Shown here: one piece after another, positions 53,101 through 61,215 of the stretch
Layout: every line of letters starts with the position of its first letter
Position numbering within the stretch: the first letter of the stretch is position 1
Source: Nocardia acididurans
Lineage (GTDB): Bacteria > Actinomycetota > Actinomycetes > Mycobacteriales > Mycobacteriaceae
DNA: 64,000 nucleotides
Reading direction: 5' to 3'
Assembly: GCF_016741815.1 (NCBI RefSeq)
Contig: NZ_JAERRJ010000007.1
Location: 455,389 to 519,388 of the forward strand
Notes under the pieces: model-generated
The model's database searches: none
What the model was told of the DNA's origin: nothing
What the model saw: the letters and a program-made list of their open reading frames with translations, nothing else
Translations under genes and position numbers: made by a program

Positions 53101-54050
53101 CGCAGTGCTCCGATCGATTCGACGGGGGTTCCGGCCGATTCGCTGGCGATATCCAGGAAGACCGATTCGAGGGAGGCGGCGCGGGCTTCGAGCCCGCCCA
53201 GCGGCACGCCCTGCTGACGCGCCCACACGAGCAGGTCGAACAGGTGCCCCTGTAGATCATGGGTATCGACCATGACGCGCGCTCCCGCGTCGACCCGCGC
53301 GGTGGGCAGGGTCGGCAGCGGCAGCCCGGGGTGATCGAACGCGATCCGCGACGGATGCCCCTCGACGATCTCGCGCAGCGTGCCCGCGCGCACCACCTCG
53401 CCCCGGTGCATGATCGCGATCCGATCGGCCAGCGCCTCGGCCTCGTCCAGATAGTGCGTGGTGAGCACCATGGTCACCCCGGATGCCTTGAGATCGGCGA
53501 GCAGTTGCCAGGTGCCGCGCCGGCTCTCCGGATCGAGTCCGGTGGTCGGCTCGTCGAGGAACAGCAACCGAGGCTGCCCGAGCAGCGCGCACGCCAGATC
53601 GACCCGCCGCTGCTCGCCGCCCGACAGCGAGCCGACCCGGACCTCGGCCCGGTCGACCAGCGCGACCTGCCGAAGCACCTGATCGGCGGTGGTCGGCGCG
53701 GTGCATGTCCCCCGCCACATCTCGAGGGTTTCGCGAACGGTCAGCTCGGCGGGCAGTCCCCCGGACTGCAGCATGATGCCGACCTGCGCGCGCACCCGGG
53801 CCCGATCCCGCCGCGGATCGAGCCCGAAGATCTCGACCTCGCCCGCCGACGGTGCGGCGAGTCCCTCGAGCAGGTCGAGGGTCGAGGTCTTCCCCGCGCC
53901 ATTGGTGCCCAGCAGCGCGAAGACCTGCCCCTCCCGCACGCTCAGATCCACTCCCCGTACGGCTTCGAACGCATTCTTGCCCTGCCCGTAGGTCCGGCGC
54001 AGACCCCGCGCCGTAATAACCTCGTGCGCAGGCTGATTCGTACTTCTCAT
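53097..54050 (-). CDS. ABC transporter ATP-binding protein (drug/peptide exporter type)
   Basis: The product has 317 residues. Walker A LGTNGAGKTSTL, signature LSGGEQRRVDLACALLGQP and Walker B LLFLDEPTTGLDPES are present, with H-loop TTHYLDEA. The family (CcmA/DrrA-like) exports antibiotics, lipids or peptides. ATG 54050 (MRSTNQPAHEV) was chosen; upstream in-frame codons lack support. First gene of a four-gene operon with a permease and a two-component system, a typical self-resistance or envelope-stress unit. Confidence 0.9.
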   Translation of the reverse strand: MRSTNQPAHEVITARGLRRTYGQGKNAFEAVRGVDLSVREGQVFALLGTNGAGKTSTLDLLEGLAAPSAGEVEIFGLDPRRDRARVRAQVGIMLQSGGLPAELTVRETLEMWRGTCTAPTTADQVLRQVALVDRAEVRVGSLSGGEQRRVDLACALLGQPRLLFLDEPTTGLDPESRRGTWQLLADLKASGVTMVLTTHYLDEAEALADRIAIMHRGEVVRAGTLREIVEGHPSRIAFDHPGLPLPTLPTARVDAGARVMVDTHDLQGHLFDLLVWARQQGVPLGGLEARAASLESVFLDIASESAGTPVESIGALR

Positions 54051-54617
54051 GCCTTCAACCCTCGCGGACGCCGCCCGCCGCGAGTAGTAAGCGCAGTCAC
54101 CGAACTCCGGCGGGTTCCGCATGGGTGAGCCATGACAAATGTCATCGCCGGAGATGCCGGGATCGAGGTTGACCCATACCCGCGGGAGTTTGATCGATCT
54201 GCGCTTCCACGCCGATTTGCACGTGGTGCGCCTTTACGGAATCATTACCAAGCAGGTGCTCCGGCGAGTTGCTGTCGCAACCTGACTCCGTACGTCCGTT
54301 TCATGGCGAATCGAACCGAGAGGAGCCGCCCGTGGCATTCACGCATCTCGCGTACTCGACAATGTCATACCTCTTTCCCCCGTCTCCGGGCTGCTGACCC
54401 GAGCCTTCCCCGCAGCCACTCCACTCCCCCGCACGCCGAAACCGCCTGCACCACCGGCACAACGGCGTCGTACCCGACTGTCGCCACCCCGATCATCGCG
54501 GTGCGCCGACGACAGCGCCGCGGACCCTCCCGATCCACGATGACGTCCCGGTAGTTGTTGGCACAGCGGAAAGCCGTTCGGCCCCCGCTGATTTCGTGAT
54601 GGATGGCGGAAAGATAC
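54051..54617. other. Intergenic region with two short-peptide candidates
   Basis: This 567-nt region lies between two divergent genes and has lower GC than its surroundings. No conventional gene is convincing. A 21-residue peptide with a strong ribosome binding site is listed separately. A second short frame (TTG 54190 to 54285, 31 residues, containing RFHADLHVVRLYG) lacks proper ribosome-site spacing. Transcripts of the antiporter may carry a long leader from here. Confidence 0.5.
54332..54397 (+). CDS. Possible 21-residue leader peptide
   Basis: GTG 54332 is preceded at six bases by GAGGAG (54320-54325), a near-ideal ribosome site, and translates as a hydrophobic peptide MAFTHLAYSTMSYLF followed by PPSPGC and a TGA. 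It ends 220 nt before the antiporter start. It could be a regulatory upstream peptide; without comparative or transcript data it may also be chance. Confidence 0.35.
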   Translation: MAFTHLAYSTMSYLFPPSPGC

Positions 54618-55826
54618 ATGGTGGCACACGACACCGCGCTCGCGCTCATGCAGCTGGGTGCGGTCTTCTTCGGATTGGGATTGCTCGGCAAATTGGCCGC
54701 CCGCATCGGAATGTCCCCGATCCCGCTCTATCTCGTCGGCGGCCTGATGTTCGGCAAGGGCGGCCTCATCGAACTGGGCGGCAACGTAGACGAATTCATT
54801 CACCTCGCCAGCGAGATAGGCGTGGTCCTGCTCCTACTCCTGCTCGGATTGGAATACAGCGCAAGCGAACTCGTCACCGGCCTGCGCAACTCCTGGGCAG
54901 CGGGCGTCCTCGACCTGGTCCTCAACGCCACCCCCGGCATCCTGGTGGCCCTGTGGCTCGGCTGGGGCCTCACCGGCGCGGTGGCGATGGCCGGCGTCAC
55001 CTACATCTCCTCCTCCGGAATCGTCGCCAAGGTCCTCGCCGACCTCGGCCGCCTGGGCAACCGCGAAACCCCCACCATCCTCTCGATTCTCGTCTTCGAA
55101 GACCTGATCATGGCCGCCTACCTCCCGGTCCTCACCGCGGTCCTGGCAGGCGCGGGCTTCCTCGCGGGCATGAAAACCGTTGGTATCGCGCTGACCGCGG
55201 TCACCGTCGTCCTGGTCGTAGCCCTCCGCTACGGCAGGTACGTGTCGAAAATCGTCGACAGCGAAGTCCGCGAGATCTTCCTCCTCAAACTCCTCGGCTC
55301 AGCCCTGCTGGTAGCAGGCATCGCCTCCTCCCTGCAGGTATCGGCAGCCGTAGGCGCCTTCCTCCTGGGCATCGCCATCTCCGGCTCCACCGCCCACAAC
55401 GCCACCAAACTCCTCGAACCCCTCCGAGACCTCTTCGCCGCCCTCTTCTTCGTCCTCTTCGGCCTCAGCACCGACCCCCGCAGCATCCCCCCGGTCCTCG
55501 CCTGGGCCATAGCCCTGGCCATCACCACCACGGCAGCCAAGCTGTTCACCGGCTGGTGGGCCGCCCGCCGCGCCGGCGCCTCCCGCTACGGCCGCGCCCG
55601 AGCCGGCGCCGCCCTCGTAGCCCGAGGCGAATTCTCCATAGTCATCGCGGGCCTAGCCGTCTCCGCCGGCGCGGTCCCCACCGAATTCGCCGCCCTCGCA
55701 ACCACCTACGTCCTCCTGATGGCCGTCCTCGGCCCGGTGGCCGCCCGCGTAGTCGAGCCCCTCCTCCGAAAATTCGACAACCGCACCCCGTCTCCGCCTG
55801 ACCAGCGCGTAGAGTTACTACATTGA
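54618..55826 (+). CDS. Cation:proton antiporter (CPA2 / KefB-like)
   Basis: The product has 402 residues with about twelve membrane segments and the conserved antiporter motifs: LYLVGGLMFGKGG, EIGVVLLLLLLGLEYS and the ion-site region SSSGIVAKVLADLG and SILVFEDLI (Asp/Glu-rich). No TrkA-N/C domain is attached. It exchanges K+ or Na+ for H+ to control pH or volume. ATG 54618 has GGAAAG six bases upstream and is preferred to ATG 54603. The coding strand is unusually C-rich compared with its neighbours. Confidence 0.85.
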   Translation: MVAHDTALALMQLGAVFFGLGLLGKLAARIGMSPIPLYLVGGLMFGKGGLIELGGNVDEFIHLASEIGVVLLLLLLGLEYSASELVTGLRNSWAAGVLDLVLNATPGILVALWLGWGLTGAVAMAGVTYISSSGIVAKVLADLGRLGNRETPTILSILVFEDLIMAAYLPVLTAVLAGAGFLAGMKTVGIALTAVTVVLVVALRYGRYVSKIVDSEVREIFLLKLLGSALLVAGIASSLQVSAAVGAFLLGIAISGSTAHNATKLLEPLRDLFAALFFVLFGLSTDPRSIPPVLAWAIALAITTTAAKLFTGWWAARRAGASRYGRARAGAALVARGEFSIVIAGLAVSAGAVPTEFAALATTYVLLMAVLGPVAARVVEPLLRKFDNRTPSPPDQRVELLH

Positions 55827-56161
55827 GGGACAAAGGGATTCGCATGGTCCTCACTGCCCTTCCACCAGGCGGCAGCCATCAGTGAACCGGACAACCGTTG
55901 AAGGGCAACGGCAATGGATGAACCGGACTTGTGCAGGTCGTCGGTCAAATCCTGTACGGCACGCGGCGCTACTTCGAACCTGACACCACATGGCGTAGTA
56001 CTCCTCACCCTGGCCACCGAAAGCTGGGACGGAGCGGAAAGACCACGCGGCGCAATCACTTCGACGACTGCCGCTTCGGTGTGAAAGCCCGACGTCAGCG
56101 ATTTCCGAGCCAGGTGAGGGCGGCGGCAGTCACATCACCGGACCGAAATCATGGGGTCAGG
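55827..56161. other. Intergenic region with a possible WXG100 remnant
   Basis: This 335-nt gap has no intact gene. On the minus strand (about 55860-56008) a short stretch reads VRFEVAPRAVQDLTDDLHKS then an amphipathic helix ending in WKG, the N-terminal half of a WXG100-type (ESAT-6-like) protein; it lacks the second helix and runs into the antiporter gene. It is best seen as a relic. Nothing else is recognisable. Confidence 0.4.
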
Positions 56162-56734
56162 TCAGGGGAGCGACGCGCAGGAGACGTCGGCTACTGCGCG
56201 GAGGCGTTCGGGTGTGGTTCCCAAGCGGCTCAATTGGATCAGGCCCTGGGCTACCACGATGATGTTGGCGCTGAGGGCCGACAGGTCCGTGGTGTCGGAG
56301 CCCGGGGTGCGTCGGAGGTGTTCGGCGACAGCCTGTTCCATGGCCGTCGTGGTGATCGTGCCGATGGTGGAGACTTCGGGGATCCTGGTGCCGAGCTGGG
56401 CGATACTGTTGATCATCAGGCAGCCGCGGCGGTCCGGGTAGGCGGCGCAGTCGTCGATCACGGCTCGAAGGAGAACCTGGATCCCGGTGCGCGCCGAGCC
56501 CGGTGCGGCGGCCAGGGTGTCGCGGATGAAGCGGGTGCGACCGTCGCAGTAGCGCTCGAAGACAGCCAGGAAGAGACCGCGCTTGCTGCCGTAGGCACCG
56601 TAGATGCTGCCGTTGCCGATGCCGCTGGCGCGCGAGACGTCCTCGACCGAGGTGCTGTCGAAGCCTTTGGTCCAGAACAGCTCGGTCGCGGCGTCGAGCA
56701 AATCCGCTTCGCTGAACTGTCTGGGTCGAGCCAT
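56162..56734 (-). CDS. TetR-family regulator
   Basis: The product has 190 residues. The helix-turn-helix is typical (LLDAATELFWTKGFDSTSVE then GIGNGSIYGAYGSKRG). ATG 56734 (MARPRQFSE) is the standard family start; it lacks a ribosome site, so the mRNA may be leaderless. Divergent from the GlxA-type gene, with a perfect inverted repeat between them (56784-56799), 49 nt upstream of this start. Confidence 0.87.
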   Translation of the reverse strand: MARPRQFSEADLLDAATELFWTKGFDSTSVEDVSRASGIGNGSIYGAYGSKRGLFLAVFERYCDGRTRFIRDTLAAAPGSARTGIQVLLRAVIDDCAAYPDRRGCLMINSIAQLGTRIPEVSTIGTITTTAMEQAVAEHLRRTPGSDTTDLSALSANIIVVAQGLIQLSRLGTTPERLRAVADVSCASLP

Positions 56735-56783
56735 GCGGTCACCGTACCAATCGAAGTGCGAGGTAGCGCACACGGCTTGGTTC

Positions 56784-56799
56784 TGGAGGCACGCCTCCA
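56784..56799. promoter_or_regulatory. Inverted repeat between TetR and GlxA-type genes
   Basis: TGGAGGC-AC-GCCTCCA is a perfect 7-bp inverted repeat in the 79-nt divergent region, 14 nt before the GlxA-type start. It is a good operator candidate for the TetR protein. Confidence 0.6.
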
Positions 56800-56813
56800 C
56801 AATAATGGTTGAC

Positions 56814-57824
56814 ATGTCCAACACTTTCTGTGGTGTGCCCGTTCGACGCATGGGCATCCTGCTCTTCGATGGCGTCAAAACACTCGACTTCGTGGGTCCC
56901 GCAGAGGTTTTCGTGGAGGCCAATCAGCGGGTGGCGGGATATGAGGTAGTACTGCTGTCAGTGGACGGGCAGCCGGTGCAGACCTCGATCGGGGCCCGGG
57001 TCGAGGTGAGCGCGGCCGCCGCCGAGGCGGGGCGTTTCGACACCGTGATCGTTCCAGGAAGCGAACAGCCACCCGCGAAATTCGTGACGCCCGAGTTGCT
57101 CGCTGCGGCCCGGCACCTGTCCTTCCATACGCGGCGACTGACCAGCATCTGCAGCGGCGCGGTCGTCCTGGCCCAGCTGGGCCTGCTCGACGGCCGGCGC
57201 GTGACCACCCACTGGAAGTTCGCGGCGGATCTCACCCGGCGGTTCCCGGCGATCAAAGTCGACGCGGACGCGATCTTCGTCCGCGACGGCAACCTGTACA
57301 GCTCGGCCGGTGTGGCGGCGGGCATCGATCTCGCACTGGCCTTGGTCGAGGAGGATCACGGCGCCGATGTCGCCCGGCAGGTGGCGCAATTACTGGTGGT
57401 TTACATGCAGCGGGCGGGTGGCCAGTCCCAGTTCTCGGCCTCACTGGCCGGTCCCGCACCGCGCAGTCCGCTGGTTCGCAAGGTGGTCGATGTGATCTGC
57501 GCGGATCCGGCCTTCCCGCACACCGTGCAGACGCTGGCAGCGCACGCCCAGGTCAGCATCAGGCATCTGACCCGCCTGTTCCGCGCGGAACTGGAACGCT
57601 CCCCCGCCGAGTACGTGGCCTTCATCCGCTTCGGCGTCGCACGGGACATGCTGCACGCCGGATACGGCGTCACCGAGGCCGCCATTGCCTCCGGCTACGG
57701 CACCAGCGAGGCGCTGCGCCGCGCTTTTATTGCGCGACTGGGCATCTCGCCGCGCAAATACCAGCAGCGATTCCGCTCGACCGGAGTACCCGCGGTACCC
57801 GAGCCGATGGAAGCCGTGTCCTGA
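56814..57824 (+). CDS. GlxA-type AraC regulator (DJ-1/PfpI domain fused to AraC)
   Basis: The product has 336 residues. The N-terminal domain is DJ-1/PfpI-like (RMGILLFDGVKTLDFVGPAE, the nucleophile elbow LTSICSGAVVLAQ), followed by an AraC helix-turn-helix (LAAHAQVSIRHLTRLFRAEL, then GYGTSEALRRAFIARLGISP). ATG 56814 and ATG 56805 are both in frame. It likely senses a small molecule in its PfpI pocket; the alpha/beta hydrolases that follow are potential targets. Confidence 0.88.
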   Translation: MSNTFCGVPVRRMGILLFDGVKTLDFVGPAEVFVEANQRVAGYEVVLLSVDGQPVQTSIGARVEVSAAAAEAGRFDTVIVPGSEQPPAKFVTPELLAAARHLSFHTRRLTSICSGAVVLAQLGLLDGRRVTTHWKFAADLTRRFPAIKVDADAIFVRDGNLYSSAGVAAGIDLALALVEEDHGADVARQVAQLLVVYMQRAGGQSQFSASLAGPAPRSPLVRKVVDVICADPAFPHTVQTLAAHAQVSIRHLTRLFRAELERSPAEYVAFIRFGVARDMLHAGYGVTEAAIASGYGTSEALRRAFIARLGISPRKYQQRFRSTGVPAVPEPMEAVS

Positions 57825-57931
57825 AACGAGGTTTTCACGGCCGTCCGAGCGGGGCGCACGGTGGGTTGCCGGGAGGAAACTGAATGGGTTGCACCGCAGC
57901 ATCATTCATTCGACAACGGAGGACGATCGCA

Positions 57932-58897
57932 ATGACCGCAAACCCGCTGGGCATCGCACTGGAACCGGCCGCACAGCAGTTCGTCGAGGCCACCGCGAAT
58001 CCACCGTATCTCTACCAGCTTCCGCCGGAAGAGGGCCGCAAAGCCGTTGATTCGGTGCAGGATTCACCGATCTTCAAACCGGAGATCGACGAGGAGTGGG
58101 TCACAGTGCAGGGCGGCCCGACCGGTTCGGTGCGGGCACGGATCGTCAAGCCGCAGAACGTCACCGGAACACTACCGGTGATCATCTACACGCACGGCGC
58201 GGGATGGGTTTTCGGCGACGCGCACACACATGACCGGCTGGTTCGCGATCTGGCCGTCGGCGCGCATGCCGCCGTCGTGTTCCCGGAGTACGACCGCTCC
58301 CCCGACGTGCGCTACCCCGTCGCCAATGAGCAGTCCTATCGGATCGCCCAGTGGGTCAGCGCGAATGGCGCCGACAAGGGCCTGGATTCGTCGCGGATCG
58401 CCGTCGCGGGCGACTCGGTGGGAGGCAATATGGCGATCGCGTTGACGCTCATGGCCAAGGAACGCGGCGATGTGTCGTTCGTGCAGCAGGTGCTCTTCTA
58501 CCCCGTCACAGACGCCGCCTTCGACACCGAGTCCTACGAGAAGTTCGCCGACGGCTACTTCCTGACCCGCGAGGGCATGCGGTGGTTCTGGGATCAGTAC
58601 ACCACCAGCGCGCAGGATCGCGCGCAGATCACCGCATCCCCGCTGCGCGCCACCACCGAGCAGCTCACCGGTCTGCCGCCGGCGCTGGTCATCACCGCCG
58701 AGAACGACGTGCTGCGCGACGAGGGCGAGGCCTTCGCGGCCAAACTGCGCACCGCCGGAGTGCCGGTGACCCAGGTGCGCTACGGCGGCATCATCCACGA
58801 TTTCGTCATGGTCAACGCCATGCATGACACATTTGCGGCTAAAGCGGCTGTGGCTCAAGCGATTTCGGTACTGAAGTCCGCCCTGTACCCGGCCTGA
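57932..58897 (+). CDS. Alpha/beta hydrolase (HSL family)
   Basis: The product has 321 residues. The oxyanion motif HGAGWVFG, nucleophile elbow GDSVGG and downstream Asp/His (ENDVLRDEG, GIIHDFVM) match the hormone-sensitive-lipase esterases. ATG 57932 has GGAGGA eight bases upstream. It follows the GlxA-type regulator by 107 nt. Confidence 0.87.
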   Translation: MTANPLGIALEPAAQQFVEATANPPYLYQLPPEEGRKAVDSVQDSPIFKPEIDEEWVTVQGGPTGSVRARIVKPQNVTGTLPVIIYTHGAGWVFGDAHTHDRLVRDLAVGAHAAVVFPEYDRSPDVRYPVANEQSYRIAQWVSANGADKGLDSSRIAVAGDSVGGNMAIALTLMAKERGDVSFVQQVLFYPVTDAAFDTESYEKFADGYFLTREGMRWFWDQYTTSAQDRAQITASPLRATTEQLTGLPPALVITAENDVLRDEGEAFAAKLRTAGVPVTQVRYGGIIHDFVMVNAMHDTFAAKAAVAQAISVLKSALYPA

Positions 58898-58926
58898 TCC
58901 GTCCCTGCTCTCGAAGGACCGAACTC

Positions 58927-59634
58927 ATGATCACTCCCACCATCGTGCTCGTGCACGGCGCGTTCGCCGACTCCTCCAGTTGGAACGGTGTCATCGAACA
59001 GCTTCGTGCCCAAGGCTTTTCCGTCGTGGCCGCAGCGAACCCGCTGCGCGGCCTGGACTCCGACGCCGCTTACATCGCCTCGGTGCTCGACAGCATCGAG
59101 GGCCCGATCGTGCTGGCCGGTCACTCCTACGGCGGCAGCGTCATCTCCGTCGCGGCCGCGTCGAAATCCACTGTGACAGCACTGGTTTACATCGCGGCCT
59201 TCATCCCCGCCGAAGGCGAGTCCGCCCTCGAACTCACCGACAGGTTCCCCGGCTCGACCCTGGGCCCCACCACACGCTCCACGTCCTACCCGCTGCCCGA
59301 TGGCGGCACCGGCACCGAACTCCACATCCACCAGGACGAATACCCGCGACAATTCGCCGCCGATGTCCCGGCCCCGGCCGCCGAACTCATGGCGATCACC
59401 CAGCGCCCGGTCGCCATCGACGCCCTGCGGCAGCCCGCGACCGCCGCGGCCTGGCGAACCATCCCGTCCTACGCGCTGCTCACCACCGACGACAAGAACA
59501 TCCCGGTCGAGTCCCAGCGCTTCATGGCCGAGCGCGCCGGTGCCCAGACAGTGGAAGTCGCCGCCTCGCACGCGGTGGCCGTCTCCCAGCCGACCCCGGT
59601 CGCCGACCTGATCGCCCTGGCCGCCAAGGCGTAG
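58927..59634 (+). CDS. Alpha/beta hydrolase
   Basis: The product has 235 residues. VLVHGAFADSSSW, the elbow GHSYGG and a C-terminal SHAVAVSQP place it in the small alpha/beta hydrolase family often annotated as esterase or EstC-like, usually cytoplasmic and signal-peptide-free. Begins 29 nt after the previous hydrolase stop and is likely co-transcribed. Substrate unknown. Confidence 0.85.
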   Translation: MITPTIVLVHGAFADSSSWNGVIEQLRAQGFSVVAAANPLRGLDSDAAYIASVLDSIEGPIVLAGHSYGGSVISVAAASKSTVTALVYIAAFIPAEGESALELTDRFPGSTLGPTTRSTSYPLPDGGTGTELHIHQDEYPRQFAADVPAPAAELMAITQRPVAIDALRQPATAAAWRTIPSYALLTTDDKNIPVESQRFMAERAGAQTVEVAASHAVAVSQPTPVADLIALAAKA

Positions 59635-59843
59635 CCGAGCCCGAGTTGACCGGTCGCGACCAATCTTGACGTTGGGGTATCCCCTCACGAAGAAGGTCCT
59701 CGACGGCGGCGAAGGTGTGGGCGGTGAGCCAGAGCCGCCGGGCGTCAGCCGAACGGTTGACCGTCTGGGCTTTCTCATCGCCTGCTTCGACGTCATCGCG
59801 GCGCTGGCCTGGATCGGCGCGATGAACACCGGCACCGCGACTG

Positions 59844-60836
59844 TCAGGCTTGGAAGACGTGCTCCAGGCGCTCGGCCTCCAGAATCCGTGCCGCCCACCC
59901 ACGCAACTCGCCCGCACTCGCACACCGAACCATAGCGTCGATCTCATCGGGCAAGGTCCCGAATTTCTGCACCAACAGCTCGAGCACAATTTCAGCCCGC
60001 CCCCTCGCCTCACCCCGTGCCTCACCGCGAGCCTCACCCTCTGCACGGAGCCGTTCCGCAGTCGACATGATGACCTCCTTCGCATGGGGCCCGAGCCGAT
60101 AAAAGACAGTTCCCAACTCAGTATCGCTGGTTTCGCCGACACTGAGAATGTACGTCACGACCCACTCCAGAACCTCCGTGCCGCCTGGTGCCGACACGAT
60201 CGTTTGCAGGTCCTCCACCAGTGGCAACAGTTCAATGGCCAGGCGTTTGTTTCCGGCGGCGATCTTCAACAGCACGAGGAGAACGCGGGTTGCCGGTGGT
60301 AGTTCCCGTGCGCAGAGAGCCGACACCGCATGGACGGTGAGGTCGTCGAGTATGAAACGAAAGCGCGGAATCAAGTCACCGAGCGCGTCCAGGGTGAGAT
60401 GGTCGACGTCGAGTAGCTCCGACAACTCGGTTGGACAATCCCAGTGACGACCGTCCCGGCTCGCGTGGACGACCAACGGGATCACCACCGGCAACGATTT
60501 CGTCTTGGGGTGTTCGCGGACGTATCGGTTCCAGATCCCGACCTGGTATTCGAGCATGCGCATCGGCATCAAGGGGTCTGGGCTGCTCTGGTGCTCGATG
60601 AGCAGAAAGACGTACGCGTCGTGGTTGTCGATGCGGGTGCGAAACAACAGGTCGCTGTATCGGGACCGCAGTTGCTGAGAAACGAAACTGCACGGCTGCA
60701 ACTCGAGCGCATCCCAATTCACTCGTGCCGCAACCGCCTTCGGCAGCACTGCCCGCAGCTCTGCGGCAGCGTCCGCAGGCCGAGACAACACCTGACGGAA
60801 GTATGCATCATGCGGATTTGACGGCGCGTCAGCCAC
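59844..60836 (-). CDS. Rpn-family recombination-promoting nuclease / putative transposase
   Basis: The product has 330 residues. The PD-(D/E)xK core is visible: PHDAYFRQVLSRPADAAAEL, RYSDLLFRTR and FLLIEHQSSPDPLMPMRMLE carry the metal-binding Asp and Glu/Gln. Members are RecA-independent recombination nucleases. A repeated EARG tract (three 12-bp units) near residue 280 precedes the C-terminal helix. GTG 60836 (ADAPSNPHDAYF) matches the family N-terminus; TTG 60857 is longer. Confidence 0.85.
   Translation of the reverse strand: MADAPSNPHDAYFRQVLSRPADAAAELRAVLPKAVAARVNWDALELQPCSFVSQQLRSRYSDLLFRTRIDNHDAYVFLLIEHQSSPDPLMPMRMLEYQVGIWNRYVREHPKTKSLPVVIPLVVHASRDGRHWDCPTELSELLDVDHLTLDALGDLIPRFRFILDDLTVHAVSALCARELPPATRVLLVLLKIAAGNKRLAIELLPLVEDLQTIVSAPGGTEVLEWVVTYILSVGETSDTELGTVFYRLGPHAKEVIMSTAERLRAEGEARGEARGEARGRAEIVLELLVQKFGTLPDEIDAMVRCASAGELRGWAARILEAERLEHVFQA
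60007..60042. repeat. 12-bp tandem repeat in the Rpn nuclease gene
   Basis: GCCTCACC recurs at 60007, 60019 and 60031 with 12-bp spacing. It encodes three EARG/GEAR units. Such repeats change copy number easily and may vary between strains. Confidence 0.75.
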
Positions 60837-60921
60837 AATCAGGCAAGCTACCCTCAAAGCAGCTGCGACACGCAGCTTTTCGCGAGGGATCCGATGGTGG
60901 AATCGCAGCAGGCAAACAAAT

Positions 60922-60956
60922 CGGCCGGTTCATCGCCATCTGGGATGAACCGGCCG
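60922..60956 (-). terminator. Hairpin terminator after tRNA-Val
   Basis: A perfect 13-bp stem (60922-60934 with 60944-60956) with a 9-nt loop lies six bases beyond the tRNA 3' end on the same strand, and is followed by a T-rich stretch (ATTTGTTTG). A Rho-independent terminator. Confidence 0.85.
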
Positions 60957-60962
60957 TTCGAG

Positions 60963-61034
60963 TGGTTCTAGCTGGGATCGAACCAGCGACCCCTCGCGTG
61001 TGAAGCGAGTGCTCTCCCGCTGAGCTATAGAACC
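60963..61034 (-). tRNA. tRNA-Val (anticodon CAC)
   Basis: A 72-nt cloverleaf on the minus strand: acceptor GGTTCTA pairs with TAGAACC plus an A discriminator; D-arm; anticodon stem CTCGC/GCGAG with loop TTCACAC giving anticodon CAC (Val, GTG); T-arm GCTGG-TTCGATC-CCAGC. No CCA is encoded. A terminator hairpin follows. Confidence 0.96.
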
Positions 61035-61215
61035 GGGTCGTGCCGCTTGAAGCGGCTGTCCGGGGCGGGGTTTGGGCTCCGTTCCGGACACGAGAACATT
61101 AGCGTGCTCCCCCACCCTTATGGCAAATCGGCAGCTCACGGGTGGGTGATGGCCCTGATTGGGTGGCTGCGTACTGGTCATTCGGAGGGAAAGCGGGTCG
61201 TCTCGGAGTTAGGGG

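Noticed and set aside
59635..59843. Possible gene fragment between the second hydrolase and the Rpn nuclease
   Set aside because: Two short open stretches look protein-like but have no start, ribosome site or family match.
60963..61034. Prophage or integrative element at tRNA-Val
   Set aside because: No integrase, attachment-site repeat or atypical block lies next to the tRNA; only an Rpn nuclease is close.
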